Assembly: GCA_964630835.1 (NCBI GenBank)
Contig: CAZVZM010000025.1
Location: 1 to 27,196 of the forward strand
DNA length: 27,196 bases
Source of the DNA: Halarsenatibacter sp964630835
Lineage (GTDB): Bacteria > Bacillota > Halanaerobiia > Halanaerobiales > Halarsenatibacteraceae
Direction: 5' to 3'
In this document: in pieces, positions 15,966 to 23,586 of the stretch
How positions within the stretch are numbered: the first letter of the stretch is position 1
Layout: each line of letters begins with the position of its first letter
Notes under the pieces: generated by a model
The model's database searches: none
What the model was told of the DNA's origin: nothing
Seen by the model: the letters and a program-made list of their open reading frames with translations, nothing else
Position numbers and translations under genes: made by a program

Positions 15966-16592
15966 ATGGAGAAATGGATGAGCAAATCCCTTTGCGAATT
16001 CAACAATCAGCTGGGATCAGAATCGCCGACGCCGGGAGGTGGAGCTGCAGCCTCTGTCATGGCCAGCATCAGCGCTGCCCTGCTGCTTATGGTTGTGGAT
16101 TTAAGCCCGGAAGATTCCGGTTTGAAAGAAATTCGCGATGATCTCAAGGAGTGGCTTTCTTATTCTCACGAATTAATAGATGAAGACTGTGAGGGTTATC
16201 AGTATGTTGTTGAAGCTTTAAATCTTTCCGGGGATAATGATGAAGAAATGCAGAAAAAGAGGAGAGAACTGGAAAAATCCTATAAAAAAGCCTGCCATCC
16301 TCCTGAGAAGCTGCTGGAAGTTTCTCTAAACATACTCAAATCTGCCGGAGAGATAGCAGAAAAAGGCAATGAAAATGCCTGGACAGAGACAGTTATAGCG
16401 GGTATGATGTCATTTAACGCTGTGAAGGCTTCTTATTATAATGTGATTTTAAATTGTTGTTACATTAGTGATGACAATTTTAGCAAAGAAAAAGTGGAAA
16501 AAGCACAGAAGCATCTCCAGGAAGCGAAAAAATTAAATGAGGAATTGGAGAGTTATCTTCACGAAGAAGTCATCAAATGTGAATATCTATAG
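15966..16592 (+). CDS. Methenyltetrahydrofolate cyclohydrolase-type protein (FTCD_C / FchA family)
   Basis: A 208-residue helical protein of the formiminotransferase-cyclodeaminase C-terminal family (PF04961). Stand-alone members act as 5,10-methenyl-THF cyclohydrolase (FchA) or formimino-THF cyclodeaminase in one-carbon metabolism. The N-terminal signature FNNQLGSESPTPGGGAAAS, followed by a hydrophobic helix (residues about 10-45), is clear, and the remainder is the expected set of long helices. The start is ATG 15966, chosen because AGGAGGG lies 5 nt upstream; the frame stays open to a GTG at 15906 but without a ribosome binding site. No other folate gene is adjacent, so cyclohydrolase and cyclodeaminase roles cannot be separated here. 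Confidence 0.87.
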   Translation: MEKWMSKSLCEFNNQLGSESPTPGGGAAASVMASISAALLLMVVDLSPEDSGLKEIRDDLKEWLSYSHELIDEDCEGYQYVVEALNLSGDNDEEMQKKRRELEKSYKKACHPPEKLLEVSLNILKSAGEIAEKGNENAWTETVIAGMMSFNAVKASYYNVILNCCYISDDNFSKEKVEKAQKHLQEAKKLNEELESYLHEEVIKCEYL

Positions 16593-16602
16593 GAAATATT
16601 CT

Positions 16603-16622
16603 GGAGGATAAGATCATCCTCC
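16603..16622 (+). terminator. Hairpin after the cyclohydrolase gene (no U-run)
   Basis: GGAGGAT and ATCCTCC form a perfect 7-bp stem with a 6-nt loop, starting 10 nt after the stop codon. It lacks a following T-tract, so it may be an RNA-stabilising or weak termination hairpin rather than a proper intrinsic terminator. Confidence 0.35.
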
Positions 16623-16686
16623 CATGCAGGTTCATGTTTGTTTAGGCCCCATACAATTTTAAGGTGGAGTGAGATTTATATTTGCC

Positions 16687-17325
16687 ATGAATGCTGAAGA
16701 AATTTGGGATCTTTTTGAGTGTGAGAGGTGCGGAAGATGCTGCCGGGAGATAGGACTTCCCCATGATCCGGCGGCTGTGAGAAAAATTGCAGATCGGTTT
16801 AGCATCAGCACCTCCCAGGTAATTGAAAGGTATTACGGCAGGTCCAGGAGAGGAGGGGATTGGGAATCTCAACCGGAGAAAAGAATTCCCTGTCCTTTTC
16901 TTACAGAGGAAAATCTTTGCAGCATACATGATATCAGGCCGTATGGCTGTCGGGCCTATCCCCTGGATACCAACTTCGGCCGCTCGGAAATAGATTGTCC
17001 GGCCTGTGAGGATTTTGAAAAGCGCTTTTTTGTAGAAGAGGCTGTGAACCGGGGAGATCTAACATTCTGGAAAAAAAAAGAGATTTATGATGAGAGGTAT
17101 GGCTATGATTTCAGCCGCAGGATAATTGAAGAGATTGATGAGAGGTTTGAAAAAATGATTGGAAAAGAGATGGCGGACGACCGAAGAAGGCTTTACAGAG
17201 AAATTTCCGCAATGCTGAATGAACTCTCCGAACAGAAGAGGTTAAATCCATATTATCGCGGAACTTTTCGCCGCGATCTGGAAGAAAAAATGAGGGAATT
17301 TCTCAACGCCATCAAATATCAATAA
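16687..17325 (+). CDS. YkgJ/UPF0153-family cysteine cluster protein
   Basis: A 212-residue protein of the YkgJ (PF03692) family, small cytoplasmic proteins with a conserved cysteine cluster proposed to bind zinc or an Fe-S centre. The cluster is complete: CERCGRCC near the N-terminus, CPFLTEENLCSIHDIRPYGC with RAYP in the middle, and a further CPAC pair. The C-terminal half is a charged helical extension. Start choice is uncertain. AAGGTGGAG (16661-16669) is 17 nt before the ATG at 16687, and the in-frame GTG at 16669 overlaps that site. It follows the folate gene by 94 nt. The biochemical role of the family is not established. Confidence 0.82.
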   Translation: MNAEEIWDLFECERCGRCCREIGLPHDPAAVRKIADRFSISTSQVIERYYGRSRRGGDWESQPEKRIPCPFLTEENLCSIHDIRPYGCRAYPLDTNFGRSEIDCPACEDFEKRFFVEEAVNRGDLTFWKKKEIYDERYGYDFSRRIIEEIDERFEKMIGKEMADDRRRLYREISAMLNELSEQKRLNPYYRGTFRRDLEEKMREFLNAIKYQ

Positions 17326-17344
17326 AATATTAAACGGTTTTATT
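17321..17344. terminator. A/T-rich inverted repeat between convergent genes
   Basis: AATAAAA (17321-17327) and TTTTATT (17338-17344) form a 7-bp stem between the YkgJ stop and the stop of the convergent membrane protein. It has T-runs on both strands and could act as a weak bidirectional terminator, but it has almost no GC pairs. Confidence 0.3.
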
Positions 17345-18106
17345 TCAGAGATCGGTGTCTGTTTCATTATTTTGGTATCGCCGCCATGCGGGCAAAAATA
17401 TTTTTGTGGCAGAATACCATATAAAGACTACCACAATTAAAGCCCCCAGAGGATCCGCGAGCCATGAATGCCGTCCGAGGAGGTCGAAGTTTGTTATTAT
17501 CAGGCTAACCAGAATCATGAAATCCAGGGAAGTTTTTGCGCGATAGAACTTCCACTGGTTGGCAATTATCTGCGAACCTGCCTGCTGATGCAGGCGATAA
17601 TTTTTGTACCAGAAAAAGCCATTTACCACCAGCCCGCCGGAATTTATAAGCAAACCCGGTAAAAGCCAGCCATGAGGTGAGGGAGCAGTCAGCTGAATGA
17701 CAGCCGATCGCAAAACGATTATTCCGCTAAAAATCATCACCGCGGTCATAAAAATACTGGAGATAAATTCCAGTTTAACTATGCTTTTTTCCCTGGCGGA
17801 GATATCTTCTTCACTGTAGGCCGCCTCGCCTTTCCGTGCCCGATTATTTTCCAGCTGCTTGCTCCTGGAACTTTCTCGCAGCTTACAGATTTTTATAAAT
17901 AAATACCAGGCCAAAAATAGAGCCAGAAATTCGTTGCTGCGCCTGAGAAAGTCGGCAAGCAATATTGAAGTCCTGCCAAAGTAATGGGCTATAGCCGTGC
18001 TCAAAGGAGCAAGAAAGCTCACGAGCCAGGCGGCCCGCAAAATTTTTTCTTTTTCCCGAATGGAATCTCCTTCCGCCCGGTCTATAATATTCTTGATATT
18101 TTTCAT
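17345..18106 (-). CDS. Cation-diffusion-facilitator-like membrane protein with degenerate metal site
   Basis: A 253-residue membrane protein with about six helices arranged as in CDF metal/H+ antiporters. TM2 reads SILLADFLRRSNEFLALFL, where family members have LLADAxHSLSD. The TM5-TM6 part contains AKTSLDFMILVSL and WLADPLGALIVVVFIWYSA, matching the family's WxDPLxAL pattern. The TM5 His/Asp metal ligands appear replaced (Tyr/Lys in my alignment) and the second TM2 Asp is Asn-Glu. The cytoplasmic C-terminal domain is missing, since the protein ends 17 residues after the last helix. The start is taken at ATG 18106, after CAGGTGAA; a TTG at 18175 would extend it by 23 residues. It may be a non-transporting relative or transport something else. 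Confidence 0.7.
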   Translation of the reverse strand: MKNIKNIIDRAEGDSIREKEKILRAAWLVSFLAPLSTAIAHYFGRTSILLADFLRRSNEFLALFLAWYLFIKICKLRESSRSKQLENNRARKGEAAYSEEDISAREKSIVKLEFISSIFMTAVMIFSGIIVLRSAVIQLTAPSPHGWLLPGLLINSGGLVVNGFFWYKNYRLHQQAGSQIIANQWKFYRAKTSLDFMILVSLIITNFDLLGRHSWLADPLGALIVVVFIWYSATKIFLPAWRRYQNNETDTDL

Positions 18107-18169
18107 GACATATATATTCACCTGCAGCAAAAATTTCACGTCAGGAATAGAGGTTTTTAAATAAAGTTC

Positions 18170-18195
18170 GATCAATACTGCTGATCAATATTGCT
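18170..18195. repeat. Tandem imperfect 13-bp repeat upstream of the CDF-like gene
   Basis: GATCAATACTGCT (18170-18182) is followed directly by GATCAATATTGCT (18183-18195), differing at one base. It lies 64-90 nt upstream of the likely start of the CDF-like gene and could be an operator or a small duplication. Confidence 0.5.
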
Positions 18196-18259
18196 ATAGA
18201 TTAATCTAAATCAGAAATATCATATACTTTTCGACACATTGCACAAATGACGAAGATAT

Positions 18260-18991
18260 TCAAAGTGCACTGATGATTATTTGAAATAGCAGGGACACAA
18301 CCGCAACAGCTAGTGGCATCGTAAGAGTATCAAAACCCTGGCGGGATGCCCCCTCCACCAAAGCTGCTGCCAGAGCGATCAAACCAGCTTTGAGCAATAA
18401 TACAGGGACAGAATAGATAAGTGTTTTCGAGAGAAGAATGACCATTATTGAGGTAAAAAACGCGGCTCCCACAAGAGCCAGTGTTCCTTCCAGTGTTTTC
18501 CTGGAAGACATAATTAGGCCGGAAAATTTTGTCCGCCCCAGATTGCTGCCGATGACTGCAGCGGCTGCATCTCCAGTGCCCCATACCATCATTCCTATAA
18601 CGGCATGTATGGGGCGGAAAAGGATTGCCCTGAATGCAAATATAAGCAGCAGCTGCATTGCCAGCACAAGCAGGACCTGGCGGCTGGGCTCTCTCAGAGA
18701 ATAACTATCCTTGCGGTCCAAATCGAAAAGTTTGCGGGGCAAAAATTTTTCCTCTACAAAAAGATAGATGAGAGCAACCAGAAAAAATGCTGTAACGGTC
18801 AGAGCGGCAGCCTGCCAGCTTTCAAAAACATACATCAGGATTAGAATGGAGAGGCTGCAGAAAAGGTGATATCCCTTTCTGATCAATTCTTTCCGGGAGG
18901 GAATAACCAATCTTAATATTAAAAGAAGAGCGATGAAGCCAAGGTAATAAACCGCAAGTATGATTATAGCTCCCCTGTTAGCTGCCAGCAT
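18260..18991 (-). CDS. CTP-dependent polyprenol/phytol kinase-like membrane protein (CDP-alcohol/SEC59 type)
   Basis: A 243-residue integral membrane protein with about seven helices, related to phosphatidate cytidylyltransferases and the dolichol/phytol kinase (SEC59, VTE5) group that phosphorylates isoprenoid alcohols using CTP. Diagnostic segments are RKGYHLFCSL near the N-terminus, WGTGDAAAAVIGSNLGR and SSRKTLEGTLA in the middle, and VEGASRQGFDTLTMPLAVA near the C-terminus; the GDAxAAxIG and KTxEG pieces are nucleotide-site motifs. The start ATG 18991 follows GGGAGGAG with a 6-nt spacer. It begins 21 nt after the flavin oxidoreductase gene ends, so the two are probably one operon. A lipid-precursor or isoprenoid salvage role is likely; the substrate is not determined. 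Confidence 0.8.
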   Translation of the reverse strand: MLAANRGAIIILAVYYLGFIALLLILRLVIPSRKELIRKGYHLFCSLSILILMYVFESWQAAALTVTAFFLVALIYLFVEEKFLPRKLFDLDRKDSYSLREPSRQVLLVLAMQLLLIFAFRAILFRPIHAVIGMMVWGTGDAAAAVIGSNLGRTKFSGLIMSSRKTLEGTLALVGAAFFTSIMVILLSKTLIYSVPVLLLKAGLIALAAALVEGASRQGFDTLTMPLAVAVVSLLFQIIISAL

Positions 18992-19012
18992 GGCTTCTCC
19001 TCCCTGTTTTCC

Positions 19013-19945
19013 TTAAAAAGACTTAAGCCGTTGAAAGATTTCCTTAACGGAAAGTATTTCCTTGATTTTTCCCAGGCCGGGGCCGGTAAAGAAAAGGCCC
19101 TCTTCCAGATTCCCTTTTCTGCCCTCGAGAAGAGCGCGTCGCACACAGAATTTTTTGCTGCATTTTTTTAGACAGTTTATACAATTTTTTGGGGGTGGTG
19201 CCTTGCCCTCCTGTATTTTTTCCACCATTTTTGTTCTGATGGTTCGGGCAGGCATTCCCACCGAGCTCATTATCTTTACGATGTCCTCTTTTTCCGCCTC
19301 CAGGCAGAGATTCATGAATGCTTCAGCGGCATCTGATTCTTCCGAGGCCAGAAATCTGGTTCCCATTTGCACCCCATCGGCGCCGCGTTCGAAAGCCCCT
19401 TTTACCTCAGAGGGAGTGACTATATTTCCAGCCGATATCACCGGAATGTCAACTTTTCCTTTGATTTCCCGGAGGATCTCTGCACTGCTTTTTTTGCCGC
19501 CCAGATGCCCGCCTGCATTTTCTCCTTCTGCGACTATTGCTGCTGCCCCCAGCTTTTCCGAAATTTTTGCCAGCCTGAGAGAAGAGACTATGGGTAAAAC
19601 TGGTACATCCGCTTCCTGACCAACTGCAAACATATCCCGGGAAAATCCCGCCCCGGAGATAACCAGATCAACACCTGTGGAGACAGCTATCTCGAGAAGT
19701 TCACGAAATTCTGAAGCGGCAAACATAATATTTACTCCGAAGATGCCATCGGTTTTATCCCGGGTTCGTTTAATCTCCTGTTTCAATTCCTCGGCTGTCA
19801 TTGCTGTGGCGGCAATTATTCCAATTCCGCCCTCCTCTGCCACGGCAGCTGCCAGCTCGGACTGAGATATTTTGATTGCCATTCCCCCCTGAATAATGGG
19901 GTAATCTGGAGTGAGATTGCCAATAGTCAAATCAGGGAAATTAAT
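19013..19945 (-). CDS. NAD(P)H-dependent flavin oxidoreductase (nitronate monooxygenase / FabK-like), probable ATT start
   Basis: A TIM-barrel FMN enzyme of the nitronate monooxygenase / enoyl-ACP reductase II family, 310 residues from the proposed start. Motifs are PIIQGGMAIKIS at the N-terminus, VISGAGFSRD, IVAEGENAGGHLG with the active-site-type His, PVISAGNI and GADGVQMGTRF. A C-terminal cysteine-rich tail, CINCLKKCSKKFC, is found in a subset of these proteins. AGGAGG (19954-19959) sits 8 nt before ATT AAT TTC CCT GAT, giving a family-like start MNFPDLTIGNLTPDYPIIQGG. The first standard start, TTG at 19930, is 23 nt from that site and would remove five expected residues. The next gene is the polyprenol-kinase-like protein. 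FabK-like and nitronate roles cannot be separated by sequence alone. Confidence 0.85.
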   Translation of the reverse strand: MNFPDLTIGNLTPDYPIIQGGMAIKISQSELAAAVAEEGGIGIIAATAMTAEELKQEIKRTRDKTDGIFGVNIMFAASEFRELLEIAVSTGVDLVISGAGFSRDMFAVGQEADVPVLPIVSSLRLAKISEKLGAAAIVAEGENAGGHLGGKKSSAEILREIKGKVDIPVISAGNIVTPSEVKGAFERGADGVQMGTRFLASEESDAAEAFMNLCLEAEKEDIVKIMSSVGMPARTIRTKMVEKIQEGKAPPPKNCINCLKKCSKKFCVRRALLEGRKGNLEEGLFFTGPGLGKIKEILSVKEIFQRLKSF

Positions 19946-19963
19946 GCTTTTTGCCTCCTAATG

Positions 19964-20002
19964 CCCGTGTTCAGGTTAAAGTATAACTAATCTGAACAGG
20001 GG
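19964..20002. promoter_or_regulatory. Inverted repeat upstream of the flavin oxidoreductase gene
   Basis: TGTTCAG (19968-19974) and CTGAACA (19992-19998) are perfect complements, extended by CCC/GGG beyond one mismatch. On the minus strand a TATACT-like -10 falls in the loop, and the site lies just upstream of the ribosome binding site. The layout suits an operator or a 5' UTR hairpin. Confidence 0.4.
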
Positions 20003-20085
20003 TTGTGTTAAATTTTTATCGCAACACTTTAAAGTCAATTATAATACACCTTCCCGACAATTACAATTTTGAGCTGCTTCATATT

Positions 20086-20134
20086 TGATCCAAATCGAAA
20101 AATTTCGAGTATCACTTCGCTTTATATCTTCCAG
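20086..20134 (-). repeat. Dispersed intergenic repeat, copy D
   Basis: On the minus strand it reads GGAAGATATAAAGCGAAGTG, then ATACTCGAAATTTTTCG, then ATTTGGATC. It is one of the best-preserved copies, with an intact core and palindrome. It lies between the end of the pyr operon and the upstream region of the flavin oxidoreductase gene. Confidence 0.75.
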
Positions 20135-20227
20135 CCATTATTATCATGATAGCGATCTTATACGATATCTATCAATCGATAAAAGAAGAACCAAAGTATT
20201 ATTCCAGGCTGGAGTTTTATGCCAGCT

Positions 20228-20803
20228 TTAAGGAGCGTGACTTCCAGGCTTATCAAGTGGTTTGCCGTCTCTGCACATGGGACATTCTTCCGGAGAAAAT
20301 GTCTTTATATTTAGCTCCATCAGAGATTTTACAGGCACTTCGAAATCCTCGCTTCTGCCACCGCTTCTGTCAACCATTACACCCACGCCAGCAGTTTTTG
20401 CTCCCTGATCTTTTACAGCTTTCATAACCTCTTTTACAGAATTTCCGGTCGTAAATACATCATCGACGACTAAAACTTTTTCGCCTCTATTGAGGGCAAA
20501 GCTGCGCCGAAGCTTCATGCCATTCTCAGATTTTTCCGTGAAAATCGCCCGGCAGTTTAAAGCCAGCCCTACGACAAAAGACAGAGTTATTCCTCCCATG
20601 GCCGGACCTATTACAACATCTATCTCCTTTTGAGAAAATTTTTCCGCCAGATTTGCACCCAGATTGCGGGCAAGTTCGGGATGCTGCAGCACCCGGGCAC
20701 ACTGAACGTAGTGCTCGCTGTGCAATCCCGAATTGAGCACAAAATGTCCCTCCTGCAGTGCTCCCTTTTCTTTAAAAATTTCTTTTATCCCGGATTCATT
20801 CAT
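20228..20803 (-). CDS. pyrE: Orotate phosphoribosyltransferase
   Basis: A 191-residue type I phosphoribosyltransferase that joins orotate to PRPP to give OMP in de novo pyrimidine synthesis. The PRPP motif VLVVDDVFTTGNS is at residues 110-122, and PAMGGITLSFVVG forms the phosphate-side loop. The N-terminal GHFVLNSGLHSEHYVQ is typical of the shorter PyrE branch seen in thermophiles and many anaerobes. A C-terminal ECPMC segment is present. ATG 20803 overlaps the pyrD end by 8 nt and has GGAAAGGGG 8 nt upstream. It is the last gene of the operon. No strong intrinsic terminator was found downstream; a GCTGG/CCAGC hairpin just after the gene has no U-run. Confidence 0.95.
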   Translation of the reverse strand: MNESGIKEIFKEKGALQEGHFVLNSGLHSEHYVQCARVLQHPELARNLGANLAEKFSQKEIDVVIGPAMGGITLSFVVGLALNCRAIFTEKSENGMKLRRSFALNRGEKVLVVDDVFTTGNSVKEVMKAVKDQGAKTAGVGVMVDRSGGRSEDFEVPVKSLMELNIKTFSPEECPMCRDGKPLDKPGSHAP

Positions 20804-21728
20804 CGAAGATACCCCTTTCCAGTTCTTTTATATCTCTAATATCATTTTTAATAAGATGTTTCTCTATTCCCTGCAGTATTTCTTTCATGGCCTCAGGATT
20901 GACAAAACTGGCCGTTCCTACGGCTACTGCTCTCGCCCCGGCCAGAAAAAACTCAACTGCGTCCCTGGCACAGGTTATGCCTCCCATGCCTATTAGAGGG
21001 ATGTCAACGGTGCGCGCCACCTGATATACCATATAGACTGCTACAGGTCTTATCGCAGGTCCGGAAAGCCCACCGGTGATGTTATTTAAAATTGGTTTTT
21101 GTTTTTCCACATCTATTTTCATGCCCGGCAGTGTGTTTATCAGCGAGATTGCATCCGAGCCGGCTTCCTCCACGGCGGCTGCAACTTCTGTTATTCTGCC
21201 GGTATTGGGAGTGAGTTTGGTAATTACAGGGAGAGAGGCGTTATTTTTCGCCTCGCGCACAACCTTTGCAGCCGTCTCCGGTTCTCTGCCAAAAGCAATA
21301 CCCCCTTTTTTGACATTGGGACAGGAGATGTTTAACTCCAGAGCGTCGACATCAGTCCCCTCCAGCCGTGCGGCCATTTCAGCAAAGTCCTTCACTGAGT
21401 CCGCGGAGATGTTCACAATTATTTTGCAGTCGTAGTCTGATAGGAAGGGAATTTTTTCTGAAATGAAATTGTCCAGACCGGGATTTTGAAGGCCAATGGC
21501 ATTGAGCATGCCGGCTGGAGTTTCAGCTATGCGGTGGGGAGAATTTCCCTGTCTGGCTTCGGGGGTTATGCCCTTTACGGAAATAGCTCCAGGGAGAGAG
21601 GGATCGATGAAATCAGAGTACTCCTGTCCAAATCCAAAGGTCCCGGAAGCTGCCGTGACCGGATTTTTGAGTTTGAGCCCGTTTAGATCGACAGATAAGT
21701 CGGGTTCACCGGGGAAGTCTTTAGCCAT
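20796..21728 (-). CDS. pyrD: Dihydroorotate dehydrogenase, class 1B catalytic subunit
   Basis: A 311-residue FMN TIM-barrel enzyme oxidising dihydroorotate to orotate, with electrons passed through PyrK to NAD+. LNISCPNVKKGG at residues 132-143 contains the class 1 catalytic Cys (C136). NPVTAASGTFGFG near the N-terminus, ITKLTPN and a C-terminal GMGGI / GARAVAVGTA FMN-phosphate region are also present. The start is ATG 21728 (MAKDFPGEPDL), supported by AAGGGTGG 6 nt upstream. A longer frame to 21767 adds 13 residues that overlap PyrK and have no support. The gene overlaps the pyrK end by 8 nt. Adjacency to pyrK fixes it as the NAD-dependent 1B form. Confidence 0.95.
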   Translation of the reverse strand: MAKDFPGEPDLSVDLNGLKLKNPVTAASGTFGFGQEYSDFIDPSLPGAISVKGITPEARQGNSPHRIAETPAGMLNAIGLQNPGLDNFISEKIPFLSDYDCKIIVNISADSVKDFAEMAARLEGTDVDALELNISCPNVKKGGIAFGREPETAAKVVREAKNNASLPVITKLTPNTGRITEVAAAVEEAGSDAISLINTLPGMKIDVEKQKPILNNITGGLSGPAIRPVAVYMVYQVARTVDIPLIGMGGITCARDAVEFFLAGARAVAVGTASFVNPEAMKEILQGIEKHLIKNDIRDIKELERGIFDE

Positions 21729-22533
21729 CAAAAACCACCCTTTCCAGAGGGAATACCGGCCCCTCACTGCAGACTTTTTGGTTGGTGGTGTTCTCGCTTT
21801 TTTCTTCAGTTATTTTTTTAACACAGGAGAGGCAGGCTCCCACCCCGCAGGCCATTCTGGCTTCGAGAGACGCCTGGCCTGCGATGTTATTTTTTTCACA
21901 CCATCTCTTTACGGCCTCTATCAAACCCTGAGGTCCGCAGACATATACATAGTCTATATTCTTTTTGAAGCGAAACAAAAAATCAGAAATGACACCCTTT
22001 TCGCCGGCGCTGCCATCTTCAGTGACCACGGTTAAATCAAGTTTTTTCTCTTCACTCATAAAATAAGGGAGATCCAGGACTGCTTCCTTATTATTTGCTC
22101 CCAGCAGCACCCGGGGTGTGAGATCATCAAGGATTTTTTTTAGCAGGGGAGGCAGGGGAGCAATTCCCATTCCTCCACCGATCATCAGGGGGTTTTTTGC
22201 CTCCGGCTGGATTGTAAATCCCTGACCCAGAGGGCCCATTACCTCGAGCTTCTCACCCTTTTGGCGGCGAGAGAGGGCGGCTGTCCCCCTGCCTTCCATA
22301 TTGAACTTTATTGCGAAGCTCTCAGAGCGGGGATCAATACTGTTAAAGCTGAATGGGCGCCGCAGGAGAGGATCTCTTTTTTGCTCTAAAGCTTCGGGTT
22401 GACACCTGAGGTGAACGAACTGTCCCGCGCAGGCCCTGCGAGAGATTTCGGGCGACCTGAGCCTTATCTCAAATAAATCTTTTCCCAATCTATTGATTTC
22501 CATTATCCTGGCGCTGGTATTCACCGGTTTCAT
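21721..22533 (-). CDS. pyrK: Dihydroorotate dehydrogenase electron-transfer subunit
   Basis: A 270-residue ferredoxin-reductase-like subunit carrying FAD and a [2Fe-2S] cluster, which moves electrons from PyrD to NAD+. RRPFSFNSID around residues 58-67 is the FAD motif and IGGGMGIAPLPPL (118-130) the nucleotide-binding loop. The cluster ligands C229, C234, C237 and C255 match the family spacing. The ATG 22533 start has GGAGG 13 nt upstream, a little far. It is 33 nt downstream of pyrF and overlaps pyrD. Confidence 0.95.
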   Translation of the reverse strand: MKPVNTSARIMEINRLGKDLFEIRLRSPEISRRACAGQFVHLRCQPEALEQKRDPLLRRPFSFNSIDPRSESFAIKFNMEGRGTAALSRRQKGEKLEVMGPLGQGFTIQPEAKNPLMIGGGMGIAPLPPLLKKILDDLTPRVLLGANNKEAVLDLPYFMSEEKKLDLTVVTEDGSAGEKGVISDFLFRFKKNIDYVYVCGPQGLIEAVKRWCEKNNIAGQASLEARMACGVGACLSCVKKITEEKSENTTNQKVCSEGPVFPLERVVFDG

Positions 22534-22566
22534 GGTTTCTTTATTTCCTCCTTCTTCTCCTCCTTA

Positions 22567-23586
22567 TCACCAGGCAATCCTATCAGCTTTTTCCAGAACG
22601 AGATTTATCTCTGATCTCATTGCATCTGCCGCTTCCCGGGCTGCTTCTCCGGGATCATCGCTGAAATGCTTCTTTTCATAAGCATAATTTATCCCCCGGG
22701 AAGATGTTATGATCGCTCCCAGCCCATCTCTGTTAAAGGCGGGGACTACATCTTCAGCACCTCCGCCCTGTGCACCATATCCCGGGCATAAGAAGTAGTT
22801 TTTATTCAATATTTGACGAAGCCGGGCAGTTTCTCCTCCGCCGGTAACAGCCACTACAGCTCCGGCGGCGCTGTAACCGTATTTGCCTGAAAAGTTTTCC
22901 CCGAGTTTCGCAACCAGCCGGGCAACTTCAGTGCATACATTTTCTTTTCTATCGCTTTCACCGCCCAAATGACTATTTTTAAGGGGAAGGCCCTGGATTT
23001 CTCCGGCGGAAGGATTAGAGGTTCTGACAAGTATGAAGATGCCCCTTCCGCCCCCCCTCTTTTCATTTTTATCGGTGCTTTGGCATCTGTCCAGGAAGGG
23101 TTCAATACTATCTCTTCCGAAATAGGGATTAAGGGTAACCGCATCGGCCCCGTATTTGTTTTTTTCCGAAGCAATAAAGTGATTTTCACTATTTTTGCAG
23201 CCGCCGGAGTTTGAGAGGTAGGCTTGGGCATAAGCTTCAGCGGTTGTGCCTATATCGCTGCGTTTGATATCGGCTATCACGAGAAGCCCATGTTCTCTGG
23301 CCAGAGACACCGTCTTCCAGAAAGCTTTTATTCCCTCCTGGCGATATAGTTCGTAAAAAGCTATCTGAGGTTTCACGGCCACAGCCTTATCGCTGACAGA
23401 TTCAATTAAAATTTTGTTGAACTCAATTATGGCGCTGGCCGCCGCCCTTTTTGTGCGACCCTCTTCGCTAAGAGCCTTTTCTCTGATGGGCTTTGGTATT
23501 CTTTTCCACCGGGGATCGAGGCCCACACATACGTGGCTCTGTTTTTGTTTTACAGCCTCTATAATTCTATCGGCGAAATTTGTCAT
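22567..23586 (-). CDS. pyrF: Orotidine 5'-phosphate decarboxylase (type 2)
   Basis: A 339-residue TIM-barrel enzyme converting OMP to UMP. The catalytic ADIKRSDIG is at residues 105-113 (D106, K108, D111). VGLDPRW near the N-terminus and the long length place it in the type 2 subfamily (TIGR02127), not the roughly 240-residue type 1. Two charged insertions (around residues 127-145 and 170-180) look lineage-specific. Its ATG overlaps the pyrC stop as TAATG, so translation is probably coupled. Confidence 0.94.
   Translation of the reverse strand: MTNFADRIIEAVKQKQSHVCVGLDPRWKRIPKPIREKALSEEGRTKRAAASAIIEFNKILIESVSDKAVAVKPQIAFYELYRQEGIKAFWKTVSLAREHGLLVIADIKRSDIGTTAEAYAQAYLSNSGGCKNSENHFIASEKNKYGADAVTLNPYFGRDSIEPFLDRCQSTDKNEKRGGGRGIFILVRTSNPSAGEIQGLPLKNSHLGGESDRKENVCTEVARLVAKLGENFSGKYGYSAAGAVVAVTGGGETARLRQILNKNYFLCPGYGAQGGGAEDVVPAFNRDGLGAIITSSRGINYAYEKKHFSDDPGEAAREAADAMRSEINLVLEKADRIAW

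Noticed and set aside
15906..15966. GTG at 15906 as start of the cyclohydrolase-type gene
   Set aside because: The extra 20 residues are not family-like, and AGGAGGG is ideally placed for the ATG at 15966.
16669..16687. GTG at 16669 as start of the YkgJ-type gene
   Set aside because: It overlaps the only good ribosome binding site, so the ATG at 16687 is more plausible.
19062..19619. 185-codon + strand frame opposite the flavin oxidoreductase
   Set aside because: Antisense shadow of a motif-rich gene, and no supporting ribosome binding site.
20146..20427. 93-codon + strand frame at the end of pyrE
   Set aside because: Most of it is antisense to pyrE and the rest is intergenic; no ribosome binding site.
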